From Metridium senile (taxonomy: Eukaryota; Cnidaria; Anthozoa; Actiniaria; Metridiidae): a stretch of 64,000 bases of DNA. Positions 11,058-23,286 of the stretch are shown one piece after another. Position 1 is the first letter of the stretch. Every line of letters starts with the position of its first letter. Under the pieces are notes generated by a model, which saw only the letters and a program-made list of their open reading frames with translations, had not been told where the DNA came from and did no database searches. The position numbers were made by a program, and so were the translations under genes. The stretch spans positions 20,578,311 through 20,642,310 of the forward strand of contig OX459095.1 of NCBI GenBank assembly GCA_949775045.1, read 5' to 3'.

Positions 11058-12132
11058 TCTTTATTTAACGAGAGTGACACTTTATCCTCAGATAATTTTC
11101 AAGTGGCTCTCAAATAAAATATGAATACAACTATTACAATACAACTATAATTACAATACAATACAATACAGTACAAATATAAAAGGTACAAGGTGAATTA
11201 AATTGATACTAGCTATACATGTCATATTGAATAAAAATTAACTATCTAAATAGAAAGGTATGTTGTAAAGGTCAAAGGTCATATTGTGATTTAGTCTATA
11301 ACTATTTATCATGAATTATTACAGCGCGACGCGCACTACCGTTTCCACTTACCAAGATTTCTTACAAAGTCTTGAGACTATTTTAACACTTTTCGGGGAG
11401 TTTTAACTAATCAGTGACATCCATCACACTTTCCTGGAGGCCATGGGTTGATTATAAGTCGCCAAAGAGTTAAAAAAAGTGTCAAAGTTTCTTCAAAAAT
11501 CTTGCTCAGTGGAAACGGTAGCGCGCGTCGCGCTGTAATGAGTTCTTGAATACCTAATAATAATTGAAATATTCTTTCAGATGATCACAACAATGAAGAT
11601 GGGTGTGCAGTGTTGGTGTGCTCCAGCTTGGGTATCAGTCGATGTATCACTGTTGCTATTGCTTATCTCATGTGGCACAAGAAGATATCATTGAAGGTAT
11701 ACACAACTATAAACTATAAACTTTATTTGGGGTGTACCAACTAATGCCACTGCTTCTTCCAATCTTGTCAGTATGGACAAGTACAAAAGATGACAAAGGT
11801 GTTAATACGTCTTATAAGCATTAATATAACCTGCAGTGTATTTGGTGCCAAATTTATTTATTTATTTATTTTATTTATTTTTTAATTTATTTATTTATTT
11901 TTTAATTTATTTATTTTTTCATTTATTTATTTAATTGTTTTTTGTCGTTGTTTGTTTTTTACCTTTTTTTTTTAATTATAATTGTTATCACATCTCACAG
12001 GATGCATACAACCATCTGAAGAAATGCAAACAAAACATCCAGCCAACAAGAGGTTTTATTCAGCAGCTTGCCAAATGGGAAGTTAAGCTCTTTGGAAAAG
12101 AAATTACTGACATTAATGAGACAAATTATTGA
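6796..12132 (+). CDS. STYXL1: STYXL1 / MK-STYX-like rhodanese-DUSP pseudophosphatase, 10 exons, 310 aa
   Basis: Catalytically dead dual-specificity phosphatase relative; in mammals it acts as a scaffold linked to stress granules (G3BP1) and mitochondria (PTPMT1). Exons are 6796-6855, 6921-6969, 7072-7133, 7260-7359, 7701-7772, 8357-8424, 9718-9863, 10405-10532, 11581-11696 and 12001-12132; all are GT/AG with matching phases, giving 310 aa (human 313). Residues ~5-137 form a rhodanese/CDC25-homology domain (GIVLCDPSELYNILNQ at the start, NEYNESHIVTAKFA, KGGYELFSS). Residues ~145-300 form the DUSP fold (PLEVIRHFLYIGNYQQ, KAHVNASMET). The signature loop reads CSSLGISR at 242-249, so Ser243 replaces the catalytic Cys, as in human MK-STYX. 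ATG 6796 gives the family N-terminus directly. Introns are packed with MITEs, and intron 7 holds a fragment of SRSF1 exon 2. MDH2 follows 1.2 kb downstream. Confidence 0.94.
7515..7536. repeat. 22-bp G homopolymer in STYXL1 intron 4
   Basis: Uninterrupted G run, able to form a G-quadruplex and prone to length error. Similar runs occur at ~5380-5398 (G), 24115-24150 (C), ~40988-41008 (C) and 46477-46495 (G). Confidence 0.9.
8573..8892. mobile_element. Foldback element with ~100-bp arms in STYXL1 intron 6
   Basis: Left arm 8573-8673 (AACAGTGAGCTTGCAATGA to ATTGTGGGAG) and right arm ~8794-8892 are near-perfect inverted copies. The loop itself contains a second inverted pair, AATCACACTTGAAT (~8698) and ATTCAAGTGTGATT (~8756). 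Weaker arm similarity may extend outward on both sides. Confidence 0.8.
9142..9349. repeat. Two-copy tandem duplication, unit ~105 bp
   Basis: GTGAATAATGCACCTTCCTT and the following ~80 bases (AGTCTCTATAAATTACTAAT...) occur at ~9147 and ~9251 with few differences. It lies in STYXL1 intron 6. Confidence 0.85.
9373..9577. mobile_element. 205-bp TIR element, TA duplication, CAGTGTGACGCGC ends
   Basis: Ends CAGTGTGACGCGCAAAAGTA and TACTTTTGTGCGTCACGCTG are inverted copies, flanked by TA on both sides. Size, TA target and CAG terminus suit a Tc1/mariner-derived MITE. It lies in STYXL1 intron 6; the same 13-base terminus (CAGYGYGACGCGC) recurs at 11322. Confidence 0.8.
9883..10058. mobile_element. 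176-bp short-TIR element just inside STYXL1 intron 7
   Basis: GCCTCCTCTGC at the left end and GCGGAGGAGGC at the right end, each next to TA. It begins 19 bp after the exon 7 donor. Short TIRs with TA flanks suggest a Tc1/mariner-like MITE, but arm similarity is limited to the ends. Confidence 0.55.
10325..10379 (+). other. Exact 55-bp copy of SRSF1 exon 2 in STYXL1 intron 7
   Basis: Bases 10325-10379 are identical to 1572-1626, the SRSF1 coding segment spanning the start of RRM2 through the SWQD codons. It sits in the same orientation, 26 bp upstream of STYXL1 exon 8. No SRSF1 intron sequence flanks the copy. Confidence 0.9.
10655..10775. mobile_element. Partial MITE related to the element at 26046
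   Basis: GAGCAGATTTGGTATGTCTA, AAAAGCTCATGGCA and CAAGGCACTGAACTTTTTAC match, in reverse, the ends and interior of the 144-bp element at 26046-26189. The distal end is diverged. STYXL1 intron 8. Confidence 0.55.
10966..11117 (-). mobile_element. (TAA)n microsatellite plus probable retroelement 3' tail
   Basis: About 30 ATA/TAA triplets (10966-11056), followed by ATCTTTATTTAACGAGAGTG. Read on the minus strand this is CACTCTCGTTAAATAAAGAT followed by an (ATT)n tail, the usual form of a LINE/SINE 3' end with a trinucleotide tail. No body of the element was recognised. Confidence 0.5.
11322..11535. mobile_element. 214-bp TIR element, TA duplication, CAGCGCGACGCGC ends
   Basis: CAGCGCGACGCGCACTACCG at the left pairs with CGGTAGCGCGCGTCGCGCTG at the right; TA flanks both ends. 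The GC-rich TIRs stand out from the AT-rich intron. It is 45 bp upstream of STYXL1 exon 9. Confidence 0.82.
11848..11935. repeat. (TTTA)n-rich microsatellite in STYXL1 intron 9
   Basis: Imperfect TTTA/TTTAT repeats ending near the polypyrimidine tract of exon 10 (acceptor at 12000). Confidence 0.85.
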
Positions 12133-12238
12133 TGGGATATTTATATTAATTATAATGTCTTTTGTAAATAGTTATATTTTTTCAGGGTTTAAATTATTTG
12201 TGTTTGAACACAGAATTGTGACGATTTGAATGAGTGAC

Positions 12239-12244
12239 AATAAA
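12239..12244 (+). terminator. Poly(A) signal of STYXL1
   Basis: AATAAA in GACAATAAAATATTAC, 107 bp after the stop, followed by a TGTGTTGTTTG GT-rich element (~12270). Confidence 0.75.
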
Positions 12245-12259
12245 ATATTACTTTGGTAT

Positions 12260-13373
<1,114 letters not shown>

Positions 13374-16300
13374 ATGTTGTCCAGAATTGCACTCCGTCCA
13401 CAAGGAGCCAATGCTTTCGTTCAAATATCACGGCAATTTTCCTCGTCTTCACAGGTGAGAAAACAATGTTTCGAGCAACTTGAAAGTCGTCATCTCTTGT
13501 TATGTTGTAACATTTACCGGTATTTTTTTATTTTTTTGTGATCGTGCGTTTTATCACGACGCAAGTCTGTGCTGTTGTTGATAAATAATGTCTGTCTTTC
13601 TAGCGCCAATCAAAGGTAGCTGTGCTTGGAGCTGCCGGTGGAATTGGACAGCCGATGTCTCTTCTTTTGAAGCAGTCTCCCCTCGTTAGTCATCTTGCTC
13701 TTTATGACATCGTCAACACTCCAGGTAAAGAAACGTCACTATTCAGCATTGTTAGATTATTTTTTACCTCATACAGAGCGTTAATCTCTCAGACATATGC
13801 GTATTTTGTACAGATTTGTACATCACCTGACCCTGAATATTGAATGTACAATTTTGGGAATTTATACACATTTGTTTAATCCGTGCCAATAAATTCATGT
13901 TGCGGCTCTCTGTGAAGGCATTTATAATACAACTTAAAGGTTTTAAAATCATTACACTATTGTTTAGCACCGACAAAACAGCAGTTGGGCGTTTTGCAGT
14001 TTAGTATATTTTTGTTGTTGTATAAAATAGAAATCCTCTTGCTGCAGTAGTATAAATGCCACTTCAAGTTGTTGAATTGAGTATGTAAATCACTGAATCC
14101 GTTTCTTTAGGAGTTGCTGCTGATTTGAGCCACATTTCAACAAATGCTAAGGTAGGACCAAAAATGTGTATAGTTTATATTTGGAAGATTTTTTGAAATG
14201 ATTTCATATACACCACAATGCACTTTACAATCCCATAGAGAACAGACCATTATTCAAGGCACACTTTGCAGCCATATAGCTTACAATATGATGACATTTG
14301 ATAGTAAGATAAATAGAGTAGTACTCTACAAAATTGACCCCATTTGACCCCACAAATTGACTGGATTTGAATGTGTGACCTCTCGCATGCTAGCCGAATA
14401 CTATACTGTCTGAGTCACTGGGACCACAGAGGTGAACGAGGTCAAAAAATCTTAATTTAATTTATAATTAATTTATTAATTTAATATGCTTTGGGATAAA
14501 CTCTGTCTGATAATTAATTCCAAGTGACAAACAACAACTGATTTAATCAGTAGTTAGTATGAATCACTATGAGCCAATCACTGAGGGTGGTCATGCCAAG
14601 GATATGTTACACAAATCAGTGGTTCTTGTGCACTTCTCTTTAATATACAGGTTCAAACAATGTTTGAAAGTGAACACAACTATCTCTTTATGCCATTCAA
14701 ACAAATTGAGTTTTAGGTTAAACTTCGTGTGGCATAAAACAACTGGTGGAATAAAAACCAACAGGCTGAACATTTTCCAATTAAACATGCAATTAAAAAC
14801 AAAAAATACTATATATACCGTAACACAGAATGTATGAATATAATACCAGTATTTGACATGGTGATGCTTTTAATTTCCAGGTCACCAGTCACCAAGGACC
14901 TGACGAGTTGAAAGGAGCACTGGAAGGCTGTGATGTCGTTGCTATTCCTGCAGGAGTACCAAGAAAACCTGGTAGGATATTTAGTTTTTATAAATGTTGG
15001 TGTCATTGAAGGACTGTTCAAATGTATCAAAATGTTTACTTCTTAGGAATGACTCGTGATGATCTGTTTAACACCAATGCATCTATTGTTCAGAACCTTG
15101 CAGAAGCTTGTGCAAAGTAAGTTGTTTTCAAATTATTTCAATAAATGAATGAATATCAAAGGAAAGTTCCATGTATTACAAGTCTTAAAGTGATTCAAGG
15201 ATTTATCGAGTTGGTAATACTTTTCAGCTTGTGTACAACATGCCACTAAAAATTAGATGGATCAATAACACATCTTTATCGATTGTGGATTTTTTCTTAA
15301 TCCATGTAATACACTTGTGGTATTTACCAACTTACATCAAATATGCATGGTATTTTTCATTAATTCTTCTTGAACATATTTCCTATACAGGGTATCCGAA
15401 AAAGTGTGAGGGTGCAATTCCGCACTATTGCAAACCTGTGGACAATGTTCTTGAATACACAATTATTCTTCAAATAAACAAAGTTTTTCATCAGAATTTA
15501 ACTATAAAACGTTGTTTTCTTTTGCTGTTTGACAATTATCTACCAGACGTTCCTCGCCCTATGTTCTAGTTCTAATAATGCTTTTGATTGATCTAAAAAG
15601 CCAATCACATGCCTCTATAAAAATACTGCAAATTTAGCTGGAATTGGTGGAAAACTTCTTCATTTTGCATCAAAATAATATTAATGATAAATAGTAATAA
15701 TAATAATATGCAAATAAGCATTTCCGCACTAATTGCTAAAATTTCCGCACTTTCACAAGATTTTTTCCGCACTTTTTCAGATGCCCTGCCTATACTATAT
15801 AGTATACTATATTTCCTATATATCTATATATTCCTATAATCTGTCCTAGCCTCTGTTGCCTGCAGACATCTTATATAAATGTACTTCGCTCGGAGTAGAG
15901 GGAACCACATAAGACATCTGCAACACAGGCATCCTTGAGGCATCCTTGGGGATAAAGCTTACATAAACGTGTCCAAACGTCACCCAAATGTACCCAGAAT
16001 AAAATTCACAATTTGCTGATGGCAATACATTGATTTTGGCTATTATTTATTATGCAAGCATGTAATTTGTAATTTTCTTCATTTATTTTATTTTATTATT
16101 TTCAACTTTAAGCGCATAGATCAGGATTGTATATGCACTATGTAAGCACATTATTATAATTATTTATTATGCATATTGTCTCATAATACCACACAAATGG
16201 TGATAATTAAATAACATTTGTGTACTATCTTGCAGATATTGTCCAAAGGCCATTATTTGTATTATCTCCAATCCTGTAAGTACTGGGTATATTAATTTAC

Positions 16301-19300
16301 TAAAATACAAGTTTAGCATCTCTTGTACCAACACATTCTATATATATAATGCTAATAGAAAGAACAAAAGACACCAACTTAAACAATTGAATGAAGCTAA
16401 CAAAGAATACACATGCACCGCGGAGCCTTTTTACGACAAAAAAATATGAATAGCTATTTTCCTCTTTTCAATATGCTTAATTTTCAATTGCCAGCCCTCC
16501 CTGATACAATATGTTTCCAGTACATAGAGAAGGAGCCACAAGTGTGTACAGTTTTTGACTGTACAGAAGTAGTACCTTGAGTTGATGTTGTTATTGGTTT
16601 ACAGGTTAATTCAACTATCCCTATTGCAAGTGAGGTCTACAAGAAAGCAGGAGTCTACGATCCTGCAAGGTAAATCATTTTGGACCACAGTGAAAGCATA
16701 GACATACATCTTACTACAATATTATTATAGTCAAGGAAAAAGTTTGTACAGATTAGAAAAAGGATATTGCAACGCCGCAGAATTGGCAATAGGCATACAT
16801 CTAACTACAATATTATTATAGTCAAAGCAAAAGTTTGTACAGATTAGAAAAAGGGTATTGCAACGACGCAGAATTGGCAATAGGCATACATCTAACTACA
16901 ATATTATTATAGTCAAGGCAAAAGTTTGTACAGATTAGAAAAAGGGTATTGCAAGGCTGCAAAATTGGCAATAGGCTTACATCTAACTACAATATTATTA
17001 TAGTCAAGGCAAAAGTTTGTACAGATTAGAAAAAGGGTATTGCAATGCTGCAGAATTGGCAAAAATTGTAGTCTTCTGTTCCAACCTCTTTGTGGCCCCT
17101 GTAAAATAACCTTTTTACTCCATACAAAATCTTATCATATACCGTCACTTGCATTTACCTGTTAACGGTTGCGGCAAAAAAATGTTCGGTCTGGCAGTCA
17201 AACTTCAAAGATTGGCACCCCAAACTTTGCATGTTTGTAAACCACTTTCGTAAAAAAAGGCTAGAAGTTTATAGATATGTACTGCACTTGCATCTATCCT
17301 TAAACAGATGCGACAATAATATGTAATATGCGTAATTTACCTCAAAAAATTGAATTGATTTAGAGGGTTGCATTGTGAGAGTGCGAAGTTTAGCGACAAA
17401 CTTTGGAAGTTTATGTCAAGACAGAACATGTTTTTTGTCGTGACCGTTAATGGTGCAAACGACGGTACTTCCGATTTGAACTATAAATATTTGAATATTT
17501 CTGAATATATTTTTATAACACATCTTACAATGATGCATTGTCATGATGTTATGATGCATTTTTACAACATAAGTGTTAGGTCTCATCTATTTTATTTTTT
17601 TGCACAGAATTCTTGGTGTAACTACCCTGGATATTGTACGTGCTACTACATTCATAGCTGAAGCAAAGGTATGTTACAATAGACCATCCAAGTTATTAGA
17701 AACAGCCAATAGTTCCAACCAGGTGTTAATGTTGTTGATAAGCTGTGATCATACACTAGGTGTGTTTAATCTTGAAAAACAATGTTGGTGTTGGTATGAA
17801 GACAATTTGACATTAAATTCAACAAGCTGAAACAATTTATAACATGCTATTTATCTCATATCCATGATGAGTACTCTTTTATAATTTTATAGTATGTATT
17901 TGTTGATAGCGCATTATTTCAATCTACAAAAGGAATAATTTTTGTTCTGTTTTACAATGGTTAGGGACTAGATGTCAATGATGTCAAAATTCCAGTAATT
18001 GGTGGCCACTCTGGAGTAACTATTCTACCGCTCTTGTCACAGGTACACGTTAGCACCCACTAATATTATCCTATTCTTCTCTGCTCTATTTCATTTTATT
18101 CTATCCTGTTGTTTCATTCCATTCTAATATTCTGTTCCATTCTGTTTCATTCTATTCTATTATACTGGTATTCTTTTCCATTCTATTCTATTATTATTCT
18201 AATCTATTCTATTCCATTGAATTCAATTGAATTCTAGTACTCAGTCTATTTAAACAATAGAGTAGTTGAATCGAGGGCATTATACTGTGATAGTTGCCCT
18301 GCGGAAACTGGATGTTCAGAAAAACAAATAGTCGCCCGAGAACGCAGTTCTGCAGGTGGGCACTATCACATCACGTGATTGCCCCTCGACCAATGAGAGC
18401 GGAAGAAAATTTGTTGTTGAATTATTAACTACTATATTCTATTCTATTCTATTCTATTCTAATTTGCAATTCTATTTTATTTTATTTTACCTATTTCTTG
18501 TTACATTTACACAATGTCTCTGACTATACTTGAAATATGTATTTAATGTGTTTTAATGGCAGTTAATTAAATGATTTAATTAATTTAATTTTGTAGGTTT
18601 CACCAAAGGTATCTTTCACTCAAGATGAAATAGAAAAACTCACTGACAGGATTCAGAATGCTGGTACAGAGGTTGTGAATGCTAAAGCTGGAGCTGTAAG
18701 TACTGAATATTGATTGCTTCTGGTTTTCTGATGTCTTGTTCCTTACAAACATTTATGTTAAATCTTTAGGGCTCTGCTACCCTTTCAATGGCTTTTGCTG
18801 GAAATCAATTTGTCCAGTCTGTAAGTATGATATTGATCTCTGCATTATCTGAAAGATATGTAACAAGTTCCCATTTAAATCTGTACTTTCCCATTTAAAT
18901 CTGTACTTATGCAAATTATGTTGATGTGTGCTAAACACACAGATCAACCAATCAGAGAAGTTCACTTCAGAAATAATATACTCTGATTGGTTGATTGAGT
19001 GTTTAGCACACATCAACACAATTTGCATAAGTACAGATTTAAATGGGAAAGTACAGATTTAAATGGGAACCTCTTGTGTAAATGGGTCATTCCACATGAG
19101 ACATTGAAATAATGAACATTTGACAACATTAAAAAGCGTGCTCCAAAAAGAGAGTTAACTGACAAAGGTTCTCAGTGTGATTTTACTGTAATATTATCTA
19201 TTCTATGTGATATTTACTAAGAAAATTAGGCAATTTCTTATATTTGACTTACTGAATTTGCCATTTGTAATGTCCGTCACGTTTCTTGTAATGTCCATCA

Positions 19301-20994
19301 CGCTAAATATTCCTTTTTTTTAAAAATAGAAAAAACAACTAAAAAATATAGGTCTTCAGTAAGGAAACTTAACCTATAACCAAATGCTAAAAAGCATTTG
19401 TTTGCTATAAACTTCTCACAATTCGCATGAATTTCACTTCTAATTTACCCAACTGGAATTAGTGGTAGTTTTAGCTGTAATGTCCGTCACAGTCCTTTTG
19501 GACAAAAAACTGACAAGTCAAAAATTATTTCGGAAAACTTTTTTCATGCAAATTGTAGACAAGGTTCTAAGACAGTTGTGTGAAAAAATAAATTGTAAGA
19601 TAATGCAACTGTGTATGAAACACAAGCTTATTTAGGTCTGTGAATGTAATGTCTGTTAGGTGGAATGGCCCAAATATAGTTTAAACTGTATTGTGTCTTG
19701 CATTAATTGTTGAATATTAAACATTTTTTTATTAAACATTTATTATTGTATTATTCTTAGGTATTAGAGGCCCTTAGCGGCAAGTCTGGAGTTGTGCAGT
19801 GCGGATTTATCAAGTCTGATGTAACAGATGCTTCTTACTTTGCCACACCACTTGAGCTTGGAGTAAGTTTGGATATGATTGTTCTATTATTCATACAGTC
19901 AATGTACACTAAAAAAGACAACACTTAAAGAAATGTCACATGACAAAAATGCTGAAAATCATCTTTGATGAGTGAGGCATTCCTCTTTGAATATTATTAT
20001 TGTTATTATAATTATTACATTTGTTCACTCTAAAAGCTTGGTACAGGCATTTTATTGGGAACATAGATTTCATCTAATTCTTATTCCATGTTCACTGTTA
20101 CTCATTGTATGAATGATTAAAAATCAAATTTTTAACTGCTGCTGAAAACAAATACACAAAGAATCAAGTGTCATTTGCTTTAGTTTTAATCACTACTCTC
20201 TGTGAACACCATTAAATATGACATTGACAATGACATTTTCTTTTGTAAGATTTGTGTACATTTTAATTGATTTACTCTAATAATTGTCAAAAGATTACAG
20301 ACAGTTATTAAACATTTTCTGACTTGGTTACTTTTCTTCTTAATAAGAATATTATCATGTTTTGCTTTACAGAAAGATGGTGTTACTAAGAACTTGGGAA
20401 TGGGCCAACTTTCAGATTATGAGAAGAAAAAGATGGAAGAGGTATAGCATAAAAAATAGTGTTGAGTAGTCTAAACATGTTTTCATTTGGTGCCACACTT
20501 GCCACCATGTCACTGACCTCTGTTTTCAGTGTTTCTAGTGATGTAATGAAGAATAGTGCACTTGATTACATAATAAAGTATTGTGCCGAAGATTATTATC
20601 AGTATTTATAAAATAACTACCGGTATTAGAGATCACTCATTTTGATTGTTTAAGAAGCATGCTTTATGAGAGCACACAACACATGTTTGCATGTTGATCA
20701 ATTAGTATGTTATAAAAGAAATAAAAAACTTAATTTTTATGCTGTATGCAGTAAACTTATAAAGCACTTAGAAGTGTTGTCTGCTTCATGTTATGCTTCT
20801 CTTAACCCTTTTCTTGTTTTCAAACATGCTTTATATCTGTACCCAGCACTTACACACACATTTTCTATTTCTTCAATAGTAAAAAATGACTGCTTCTTGT
20901 ATAATATTTGTTCTTGATTTTTCCCCATATCTTTCAGGTTCTTCCAGAATTGGAAAAGAACATCAAGAAAGGAGAATCCTTTGCCAACAAATAG
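13374..20994 (+). CDS. MDH2: Mitochondrial malate dehydrogenase, 14 exons, 341 aa
   Basis: NAD-dependent oxidation of L-malate to oxaloacetate in the TCA cycle and malate-aspartate shuttle; mitochondrial matrix. Exons are 13374-13454, 13604-13724, 14111-14151, 14881-14971, 15047-15116, 16236-16275, 16605-16669, 17608-17668, 17965-18042, 18597-18695, 18770-18820, 19761-19862, 20373-20441 and 20938-20994, all GT/AG and in phase; 341 aa against human 338. Residues 1-27 ([10 protein letters not shown]..., Arg/Ser-rich, no acid) look like a transit peptide and are encoded by exon 1 alone. The Rossmann loop is GAAGGIGQP at 36-44. Substrate arginines R109 and R115 (VPRKPGMTRDD), the Asp178-His205 relay (TLDIVRA, GGHSG) and R181 are all present with normal spacing. 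Nothing is truncated. Introns hold a 91-bp tandem repeat, ATTCT repeats and two sizeable inverted-repeat elements. Confidence 0.97.
16701..17064. repeat. Four-copy tandem repeat, 91-bp unit, in MDH2 intron 7
   Basis: CATACATCTAACTACAATAT begins units at about 16702, 16793, 16884 and 16975 (spacing 91 each). Each unit continues AGTTTGTACAGATTAGAAAA. Copies differ by a few substitutions, indicating recent expansion. Confidence 0.92.
18065..18485. repeat. ATTCT pentanucleotide-rich tract with an inverted-repeat insert
   Basis: Degenerate (ATTCT/ATTCC)n flanks (18065-18240 and 18430-18485) in MDH2 intron 9 surround a GC-richer insert (~18262-18400). The insert's ends TCGAGGGCA and TGCCCCTCGA, and GTGATAGTTGCCC and GGGCACTATCAC, are inverted copies, so a MITE has landed in the satellite. 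Confidence 0.7.
18867..19070. mobile_element. 204-bp foldback element in MDH2 intron 11
   Basis: Arms GTTCCCATTTAAATCTGTAC (left) and GTACAGATTTAAATGGGAAC (right) are perfect inverted copies. Each arm has the block ATTTAAATCTGTACTT duplicated, and pairing continues through TTGATGTGTGCTAAACAC. The loop is short, so the RNA would form a very stable hairpin. Confidence 0.88.
19084..19671. mobile_element. 588-bp short-TIR element with internal TAATGTCCGTCAC repeats
   Basis: Termini GGGTCATTCCAC and GTGGAATGGCCC are inverted copies; AAAT flanks both sides (19080-19083 and 19672-19675), a possible 4-bp duplication. Inside are several TAATGTCCGTCACG-like words (about 19270, 19294, 19476 and the variant TAATGTCTGTTAG near the right end). 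No ORF. Confidence 0.6.
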
Positions 20995-21061
20995 ACAGAC
21001 AAGTGTGCAGAAACAAACAATTAATGGATGCATGATTTATCCGGAGTGTTTTTATATTACG

Positions 21062-21067
21062 AATAAA
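21062..21067 (+). terminator. Poly(A) signal of MDH2
   Basis: AATAAA in ACGAATAAATAGC, 68 bp after the MDH2 stop, followed by TTATTGTGTTAATT. Confidence 0.7.
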
Positions 21068-21743
21068 TAGCTCACTGAACTATCTTATTGTGTTAATTTA
21101 TCTGAGGAATGATGTGTAATTTTCCATATTTTATGCAATTAAATCAAACAATTTAATTACTAAACAATTTAATTATATTAAAACTGGATTGTCTTTCAAA
21201 TAGCTGGCTATATATATTTGTATACTAAGGCAAATAAAATGATTTTTAATATATCATTCACCATAGACTATTACAGGTAACCTGTCTAAAGAGAAGATCT
21301 CTCTGTAGCTAAATGGGAGATCACACAAATTTCTCTGCCCTCCCCCCACTGCCTCGTGTAAAGTAAAAAATGCCTGTTGTTCTAGAAACTGTCAAAATGG
21401 ATCCATTTTGATAACTGTTATTGCAGTTATATGGCTTATGTAGAAAAACATTCTCTTCATGATCAAGCAATAATTGGTTTGTTGCACCGGTATTTTGTAG
21501 AGTTTACCATGACAGAAATTGAAGGAATTCAGTTTGCCAATGAGGTACTATCCAAAAGAGTGATCATGTGCTTGTTTTAACGTTTAGGGGTTGGGATTGC
21601 CATTTGGCACTGCTTTGTTTGGATGTCAGAAATCTAATTTTACAACTAGAGACAGGTGTCTTCTGTGTCAAAATCATTTGTTGGCATGCCCACTTGGTCA
21701 AGACAGATATATCCCTGTAAAAAAATGTCATTGAACCTTAATA

Positions 21744-21898
21744 CAGTGGAACCCTGCCTTACGGCCACCCGCTTAATACGGCCACCTCGTTATTGCAGTC
21801 ATTTTTTTCTATAATATTTACCCGCTTAATACGGAAACCCTGTCAATACGGCCACTATAAGCTGTCCCTTATGTGGCCGGATTAACGGGGTTCCACTG
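21744..21898. mobile_element. 155-bp pogo/Tc1-like MITE
   Basis: CAGTGGAACCCTG at the left and CGGGGTTCCACTG at the right, with TA at both flanks. The interior repeats CGCTTAATACGG and TACGGCCAC. The CAGTGGAACC terminus and TA target are typical of pogo/Tigger-type non-autonomous elements. Confidence 0.8.
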
Positions 21899-22087
21899 TA
21901 TCTAAAATCAAAGTCTACATGACTTTTGTAGACCTTTTCATGGTTCATGTCCTCGGCCTCCATAGCATATGTTATATATTCTTTACAATTTGACTGCAGT
22001 TCATAGTAATTTAAAGAATATACAAATTATCAAACAATTGATGCTAATTGAAACACTTCAAATTTTGGGCTGTAGTCAAATTGTAGA

Positions 22088-22248
22088 TACGTATGTGGGT
22101 CTGATCCGCGGTTATATGATGTGTGTATGATTATGATTGTCGCTGAGAAATAAGCAATTTATGCAATTGCAATTATAGAAGCCCGAAAACAATTTGGGAC
22201 TTCAACGGGATTTGAACCGATGACCTTTGCAGTAACGGTGCAATGCAA
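22088..22248 (-). mobile_element. tRNA-derived SINE with intact 17-bp target duplications
   Basis: On the minus strand the 5' end reads GCATTGCACCGTTACTGCAA, then AGGTCATCGGTTCAAATCCC, containing a pol III B box GGTTCAAATCC. The A-box region precedes it. A stem-forming GACTTCAACGGG region and a 3' portion continue to 22088. Identical 17-bp direct repeats TGTAGTCAAATTGTAGA flank it at 22071-22087 and 22249-22265. Confidence 0.88.
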
Positions 22249-23286
22249 TGTAGTCAAATTGTAGAGAATATATTACATGCTATTGTGACTGAGGTTGGTT
22301 GAACTGTGAAAAGGTATATTGAATGAGAAGTCACCATTTTGGGAAAATCCAGGAGGAGGTGTCAGGATAAGGCAGAGTGGCTACAACAATTTGTGAATTT
22401 GAAGCAAAAAATTAAACATCCCCTACTTTATTACCCATCATAAATAATGACTCCCAGAGTTTATCTAAAAGTTGGTTTATTTATGACGAGGGTTTTTTTT
22501 ATAAATTTTCAAGTATTTATTTTATTTTTTGCATGCTTGGGCTTCCTGTGGTCAAGCATTGGAAACTGATAAAATAATAAATGGTATGCGAAAGAATGTC
22601 TGTTTTCTCAGGCTAGGTATAACAAGGTTGGATCAAGGGCGTGGATTGGGTGACTAGTAACCTCCCCTTGGACTTGAAAAATAACATGAAATAGGAACTA
22701 TTTAAAAAAGACAGTGTAATACCTTTCTAGCTAACAGTCACTCCCCTTGAAATCCTTTTAGATCAGCCACTGCGTATAATTACGTGCGTGATTATAGAAA
22801 ATCGCACATGTTGATTGGTTCAAAGACTTCCAGCTATTTTTTTAATAATCACCTACATGGGCCTTAAGAAATTGCATTTTCTTCAAAAGAGTTTGGTAAT
22901 TTTTATTTATGAAATAATCATCTGTGTATTTATACTTAAACAATTAGTCTCCTCAAACTCGATGAATTTCCGTGAATAATGTTAACTCGACTTTGTCTCG
23001 ACATTGATCGTCAATATGCACCACACCACAGGGAGCCCAACAGTTGACCTGGTGTCGAGGTATACGTAGTTGACTGCGCCTGCGCGTTGCTTTACAATAA
23101 ATAGCGAATACATCTATTATTTTTTGCAATTTCAAACATGGCTGCTTGATGCAGTTAACTGAATGCCAACTAATTTCTCAGCTTTACAAGCGTGCCATCC
23201 ATTCTATTGCTCAAAAGATCATACAAACAACAACTTAACCAACTACTGAAAAGGCTCCTTGAATCGTCCACCTCGTATGAGGTAAA

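Larger units (their letters stand above)
21100..23286. other. MDH2-EIF4ENIF1 intergenic region
   Basis: No gene seen. It contains a pogo/Tc1-like MITE (21744-21898), a complete SINE (22088-22248), and the EIF4ENIF1 promoter. The last ~300 bases turn GC-richer with CpGs (about 22980-23090), in keeping with a housekeeping promoter; this is inference from composition. Confidence 0.5.

Noticed and set aside
10905..11117. 70-aa open frame dominated by isoleucine
   Set aside because: It is translation of the (ATA/TAA)n microsatellite.
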